Shown: positions 60,148-64,000 of the stretch, piece after piece
Layout of the letters: each line of letters opens with the position of its first letter
Position numbering within the stretch: the stretch's first letter is position 1
Assembly: GCF_009876115.1 (NCBI RefSeq)
Contig: NZ_WWSY01000002.1
Coordinates: forward strand, 62,001 to 126,000
DNA: 64,000 bases
DNA from: Collinsella aerofaciens
GTDB taxonomy: Bacteria; Actinomycetota; Coriobacteriia; Coriobacteriales; Coriobacteriaceae
Direction: 5' to 3'
Program-made: the position numbers and the translations under genes
Notes under the pieces: generated by a model
What the model was told of the DNA's origin: nothing
The model's input: only the letters and a program-made list of their open reading frames with translations
Databases searched by the model: none

Positions 60148-61437
60148 CTACTTGCGCAGCGGCTTGGGCAGCGGAATGCCGGCGGCGATAACGGCGGCGA
60201 TGATCATGCAGACGATACCCTTGAGCGGGAAGCACATGAGCAGCAGGCCCACGACCATGACGGGCTGACGCATGACCGCGCCCATCGTCGATGCCGTGCA
60301 GACGGCGACGCAAAAGACCGGATCGGCACCGGTGAGGATGGCAAGGCCGTAGCCCAGGCTTACGCCCGAGAAGATAACCGGGAAGAAGTGGCCGCCGCGC
60401 CAACCAAGGTTGATGAGGGCGGGTGTCAGCATGGCCTTAACAAGACCGGTCGCGATAAGCACGCCGGCGGGGATGGTCAGATAGGTCTCCATAAGCACGT
60501 CGGCTTGGGTCTCGCCGGCAAACATGGTGTAGGGCAAAACCGTGCCGCAGATAGCGAGGGTCAGACCAGCCAGCATTGCCTTGACGACAGGGCGCTCCCC
60601 TATGGCATGGGACAGTGCCTCGCTTGCATGCTCAGAGACAAAGTATAGCCAGCCGCAGATTGTTCCGATCAGCGACAGAGGAATGAGCCAGACAAGTTCC
60701 AGGTTGCCCACCTCGGCGGACTCGAACCTGGGCATGCCCATGCCGCCGCCCACAAGCTGGCCAAGCAGCAGGTAGGTGCCCAGACCGCCGGCAATCGCAA
60801 TGCCGTAGACCACAGTCTTTTGCGCCTTAGGGAGCTTGATGGTGATCTCATCGGATGCGGGGTCCTCGTCGCCGTCGGCGCTACCGGCAAGCGGTGCCAC
60901 AAAGCCAAAGACGGGCGCGGTAAAGAGCGCCGTCAGGGCAGCCTGGGTGCCCAGCAGCGTGAGCTCCCTAAACTCGGCGCCAAAGCGACGCATGCGGTCG
61001 CCGACCCAGCTGCACAGACCCGCGATAACGCCGGTCAGGCCGGCCTCCGGTCCAATACTTCCGCCAAACAGCAGCGGCAGCAATGCCGCGAGCGAAAGCT
61101 TGCCCAGATTGTCATACGGGTAGCGTCCGTCTTGTTTGACCTTGGCCATCACCTGGTTAAGGTCGTCGGTCTTGGTGCCCGTAATCTTTTCGTACAGACC
61201 GATCAGCAGGCCGCCCAGTAAGCAGACGAAAAACGGGTACGGCAGAAAGCCAAACGGGCCGCTGGCAAGCTCGGGCGAAGCGACGCCCAGCGCGTGCGGA
61301 ATCTCGGTCCATAGATAGTCGATACCGTGCTCCATCGCAAAAAAGAACAGCCAGACCGCGGCGCCTGCGAACGCACCGGTCACGGCAACGCTAACTAAAA
61401 ACAGCGCACGGTTTTTGGGTTTTGCAAGGCTATCCAT
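60148..61437 (-). CDS. CLC-family chloride/ion channel protein
   Basis: A 429-residue membrane protein with about 10-11 hydrophobic segments and the CLC hallmarks GGSIGPEAG and GWRGGHFFPVIFSG. In classical antiporters the first motif is GREGP with the gating Glu; here the gating position is Ile and an acid lies two residues after the Pro. Coupled proton antiport is therefore doubtful, and a channel mode or another anion is possible. It follows the LOG gene by 123 bases. Confidence 0.85.
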   Translation of the reverse strand: MDSLAKPKNRALFLVSVAVTGAFAGAAVWLFFFAMEHGIDYLWTEIPHALGVASPELASGPFGFLPYPFFVCLLGGLLIGLYEKITGTKTDDLNQVMAKVKQDGRYPYDNLGKLSLAALLPLLFGGSIGPEAGLTGVIAGLCSWVGDRMRRFGAEFRELTLLGTQAALTALFTAPVFGFVAPLAGSADGDEDPASDEITIKLPKAQKTVVYGIAIAGGLGTYLLLGQLVGGGMGMPRFESAEVGNLELVWLIPLSLIGTICGWLYFVSEHASEALSHAIGERPVVKAMLAGLTLAICGTVLPYTMFAGETQADVLMETYLTIPAGVLIATGLVKAMLTPALINLGWRGGHFFPVIFSGVSLGYGLAILTGADPVFCVAVCTASTMGAVMRQPVMVVGLLLMCFPLKGIVCMIIAAVIAAGIPLPKPLRK

Positions 61438-61560
61438 CGGGGCCTCCCGTGGTCAAAGTCGACAAGGATACGTTTTATTGTAAGACGGGCATAGCGAGGG
61501 CGGGCCAACCATCCACGCCGCGAACGGCGCCATTGGGCGCCGCACGTGTAAGTCCAAGGC

Positions 61561-62094
61561 TTAGCTGCCGATAATCGATGCGATCTGGTGCAGGTTATCG
61601 GCAAAGTAAATCCCCTGCTGGCGCTGCGGGCTCGAAAGTCCTTTATCAATCATGTGCTCGAGCAGCGCCTTAAGATCGTTGTAGTAGCCCCCGAGGTTGT
61701 ACAGGATGCACGGCGCACTCAAGTGCCCCAACGACACGGCGGACATGACCTCGGCAATCTCCTCGAGCGTGCCCGTACCGCCCGGGAAGGCGATGAACGC
61801 GTCGCCGAGCTCGATCATCTTGGCCTTACGCTCGGCCATGTCGCTTGTCACGATGAGGTCGTCAATACCGTCGTGTTGAAACTCTGCCTCAATAAAAAAG
61901 CTCGGCTCAACACCCGTCACGTGTCCACCCGCCTCGAGCACGCTATCGGCAAGCGTGCCCATCAGGCCCGACTTGGAGCCGCCGTATACCAGCGCGTGGC
62001 CGTTGGAGCCAATCCACGTGCCGAGCTCTCGCACTGCAGGCAGAAACGCCGGGTCGTTGCCGACGCTCGCGCCCAGGTACACCGTGATGTTCAT
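61561..62094 (-). CDS. LOG-family (TIGR00730) protein
   Basis: A 177-residue Rossmann-fold protein. The family motif PGGTGTLEEI (about 103-112) and SDMAERKAKM are present, with YGGSKSGLMG. LOG enzymes hydrolyse nucleoside monophosphates to free base and ribose 5-phosphate; in bacteria the role is unclear. The ATG at 62094 follows GAGGGGG. It is downstream of the potassium channel gene, 36 bases apart, probably one transcript. Confidence 0.9.
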   Translation of the reverse strand: MNITVYLGASVGNDPAFLPAVRELGTWIGSNGHALVYGGSKSGLMGTLADSVLEAGGHVTGVEPSFFIEAEFQHDGIDDLIVTSDMAERKAKMIELGDAFIAFPGGTGTLEEIAEVMSAVSLGHLSAPCILYNLGGYYNDLKALLEHMIDKGLSSPQRQQGIYFADNLHQIASIIGS

Positions 62095-62130
62095 ATGCAA
62101 TCCCCCTCGTCGTGACGCGCGGCACCCGTT

Positions 62131-62556
62131 CTATCGTTGCCGGCGACGATACTCGCGCACGCGGCGCGACAGGTCAGCGAGCTCGTCACGATCGAGCTCT
62201 TCCAAATGCTCAAGATCGTCCATAAAGCGCGCCATGGTGTCCTTTTGGCGCAGTTTAATGAGCGTATTGCAGTAGTTCACCGCCACGCCCGTGAGCATGG
62301 CAATGTAGAAGATGCTAATAACGCTCAGGACGACGGTAATAGCGCGGGCGACCGGCGTTTCGGCCGGGATATCGCCAAAGCCGATGGTCGAGACCGTCTC
62401 AAAGCTAAACCAGAGACCATCGCCAAACGTAAGGGTCGTGGGCTCGGACAGCCAGACAGCCGTCGAGCACAGCAGATAGAAGATAAGGAACAGGCCCGTG
62501 ATGCGCGCAAAGCCAGCCTGGCGCAAAACATCGGCAAGCGTCCTCAACTTGTTCAT
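62131..62556 (-). CDS. Two-helix potassium channel
   Basis: A 141-residue ion channel of the KcsA/Ion_trans_2 type: helix 1 (ITGLFLIFYLLCSTAVWL), pore helix (FSFETVSTIGFGD) with a TIGFGD selectivity filter, helix 2 (AITVVLSVISIFYIAMLTGVAV), and a charged cytoplasmic tail without an RCK domain. It should conduct K+. The start at 62556 follows GGGGTC; the longer frame to 62616 has no site. Confidence 0.88.
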   Translation of the reverse strand: MNKLRTLADVLRQAGFARITGLFLIFYLLCSTAVWLSEPTTLTFGDGLWFSFETVSTIGFGDIPAETPVARAITVVLSVISIFYIAMLTGVAVNYCNTLIKLRQKDTMARFMDDLEHLEELDRDELADLSRRVREYRRRQR

Positions 62557-62633
62557 CGCGACCCCTTTTCCCAGACGCCCCATCACATTCGCTCGGTATT
62601 GTCCCACAACCGGCACTTGGGCAACCGACAGCT

Positions 62634-62682
62634 AGGGACGTTCCTTTTGTGCCGGCAGAAAGGGACTGTTCCCCAACTGCCG
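62634..62682. repeat. Dispersed repeat, inverted copy
   Basis: TTCCTTTTGTGCCGGCAGAA and then GGGACTGTTCCCCAACTGCC resemble the reverse complement of 48834-48886. It lies between the K+ channel gene and the last gene of the window. Confidence 0.65.
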
Positions 62683-62770
62683 GGCGGAACCGTTTAGCGG
62701 CTCAGCTGCCGACTAAGCATGCTGAGCTGGTATCCTTATGCGAAACTATCTCAACTCGATAGGATTTCAT

Positions 62771-64000
62771 GTGAAACCTTCCGCCGTCCTTCGCTTAGCC
62801 CTACGCCGCACCCTGGCCGTCGCGCTTGCCGCACTCGCCATACTGAGCACCATCATGCCCGCCCCCGCCTTTGCCACCGACTCCGACCAGCAGGTCAAGA
62901 CGGTCCGCGTTGGTTGGCTCGTCAACAACAAAGGCTTCCAGGAGGGCACGCCGGGCGAGCGCCTCTCGGGATGGGGCTACGAGTACCTCCAGACCCTCTC
63001 GTATTACACAAAGGGCTGGCAATACGAATACGTCAGCGGCACCTTCTCCGAGCTTATGGACATGCTCGAGGCAGGCGAAATCGACCTCATGCCCAACATC
63101 TCGTATTCGGCAGAACGCGAGCAGAAGCTGCTCTTTTCCTCGAACCCCGAGGGCACCGAGCGCTACTACATCTACGCCAGGCCCGACCGCGACGGCCTGG
63201 CCAAGGGTGACCCCCAGGCGCTCCAAGGCCTCACCATCGGCTGCAGCCCTGGCGTTATGCAAACTATCGTCGGCCAGCAGTGGCTCGCCGACGAAGGCGT
63301 TACCTGCACCTATAAAAAAATCGACACCGGCAGTGCCCTCTTTGAGGCGCTTGCAGACGGCGAGGTCGACGCCGTCATCATGAACGACACCATTTCGTCG
63401 CCCGATGCGTCACCCATGTTCTACGTAGGCTCGAGCGACTACTATTTTGCCGTTCCCAAAAGCCGCCCTGATCTGATGAACGACATCAACGCCGCCATGA
63501 CGACCATCGCTCGCGATAACCCGCGCTATAACGAGGAAGTCAAATCGAGTTACTCGACCCAAAACAGTGGCTCGTCATCGCTCACCGGCACCGAGACCAC
63601 CTGGCTCAAAGAAAACGGCAATACCATCACGCTCGGCTATCTTAAAAACCAACTTCCCTACTGTACGCAAAATGACGACGGCGAGATGGAAGGGTCGCTC
63701 GCCTCGCTTGCAACGACGTTGCACGACAAGTTTGGCATTACGGTCAAAACAATCGCACTCTCGAACAACAAGCAAATGATCAAAGCCCTTTCCAACGGAA
63801 CCATCGATGTCGCCCTGCCGTTGTTTCGCGACTACTGGCTCGCCGAGCAGACAGGGGTCATCCAGTCAAACTCGATGGGAACGGTTTCGCTGACCGCCAT
63901 TCACAGTGGCAAAAACCTGAACAGAGACCTTAAGAACATCGCTTGTACAAAGAGCACAATCGTTAACCGTTTTGAGCTCGAAAGTCTCTTTCCGAACGCA
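62771..64000 (+). CDS. Exported tandem substrate-binding-domain sensor (partial)
   Basis: At least 410 residues, cut by the window edge. GTG at 62771 follows AGGA by 6 bases. The signal peptide is RRTLAVALAALAILSTIMPAPAFA. Two periplasmic binding protein type 2 (SBP_bac_3) domains follow: about 45-270 (VRVGWLVNNKGF... EGTERYYIYARP... IMNDTISS) and from about 280 onward (ITLGYLKNQLPYCTQ... IDVALPLFRDYWLAEQTG). Tandem SBP_bac_3 domains usually precede a membrane segment and a GGDEF, EAL or histidine-kinase module. This is a sensor rather than a transport component by analogy; the C-terminus is not in the window. Confidence 0.8.
   Translation, partial: MKPSAVLRLALRRTLAVALAALAILSTIMPAPAFATDSDQQVKTVRVGWLVNNKGFQEGTPGERLSGWGYEYLQTLSYYTKGWQYEYVSGTFSELMDMLEAGEIDLMPNISYSAEREQKLLFSSNPEGTERYYIYARPDRDGLAKGDPQALQGLTIGCSPGVMQTIVGQQWLADEGVTCTYKKIDTGSALFEALADGEVDAVIMNDTISSPDASPMFYVGSSDYYFAVPKSRPDLMNDINAAMTTIARDNPRYNEEVKSSYSTQNSGSSSLTGTETTWLKENGNTITLGYLKNQLPYCTQNDDGEMEGSLASLATTLHDKFGITVKTIALSNNKQMIKALSNGTIDVALPLFRDYWLAEQTGVIQSNSMGTVSLTAIHSGKNLNRDLKNIACTKSTIVNRFELESLFPNA

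Overview
The window is about 64 kb of G+C-rich bacterial chromosome. Gene density is high, both strands are used, and Shine-Dalgarno sites (AAGGAG, GGAGG) are strong. The gene set fits a gut Coriobacteriia actinobacterium, most likely Collinsella: reverse rubrerythrin, bile salt hydrolase, PdxST, a TPP-controlled thiazole salvage operon, many LysR/EamA pairs and GGDEF/EAL proteins. That assignment is inferred from gene content and style, not from a marker gene. I saw no rRNA, tRNA, CRISPR-Cas locus or complete prophage.

Layout. 0-3.6 kb: ALDH and iron-ADH genes (minus), then reverse rubrerythrin. 3.7-5.2 kb: a PD-(D/E)XK-like orphan gene with its 3' end in one copy of a roughly 122-bp element with terminal inverted repeats; the second copy lies upstream of it. 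5.2-8.3 kb: pdxR divergent from pdxST. 8.3-17.9 kb: an RGG-tailed protein, two peptide-deformylase-like paralogues, an XRE-AlaA fusion, a LysR/EamA pair, Kup and bile salt hydrolase. 18-25.7 kb: a purine permease, an esterase, a MetE-like protein with its LysR regulator, a HAD phosphatase, and a TPP riboswitch with thiM, a thiamine-binding protein and thiE. 25.7-31.5 kb: a triple-hairpin array, a patatin and two tandem cyclic-di-GMP genes. 31.6-34.6 kb: a flavodoxin-like protein, an ArsC-like protein, a CobW GTPase and trmL. 34.6-38.7 kb: a lower-G+C island bounded by a 25-bp direct repeat copied from the 3' end of trmL. It carries a serine recombinase and three envelope-related orphan genes. 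38.7-56.3 kb: mostly housekeeping and accessory functions (UvrA-like ABC protein, GNATs, AAA ATPase, TetM-like GTPase, RsmJ, RlmA, MATE, LysR/EamA, Ung, SDR, a queuosine-precursor transporter with a candidate preQ1-I riboswitch, RF3). 56.4-64 kb: six 55-bp palindromes at an almost exact 80-bp period, a GntR-ABC operon, a methyltransferase with a structured leader, a K+ channel/LOG/CLC run, and the start of an exported binding-domain sensor cut by the window edge.

The most unusual content is non-coding. There are several classes of long-armed palindromes: single (8.4 kb, 8.5 kb, 17.4 kb, 32.2 kb), triple with a 61-62-bp period (25.7 kb) and sextuple with an 80-bp period (56.5 kb). There is also a dispersed family built on AAAGGGAC/GTCCCTTT. 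These, the trmL-anchored island and the XRE-AlaA fusion with its own internal ribosome-binding site are the best candidates for undescribed biology.
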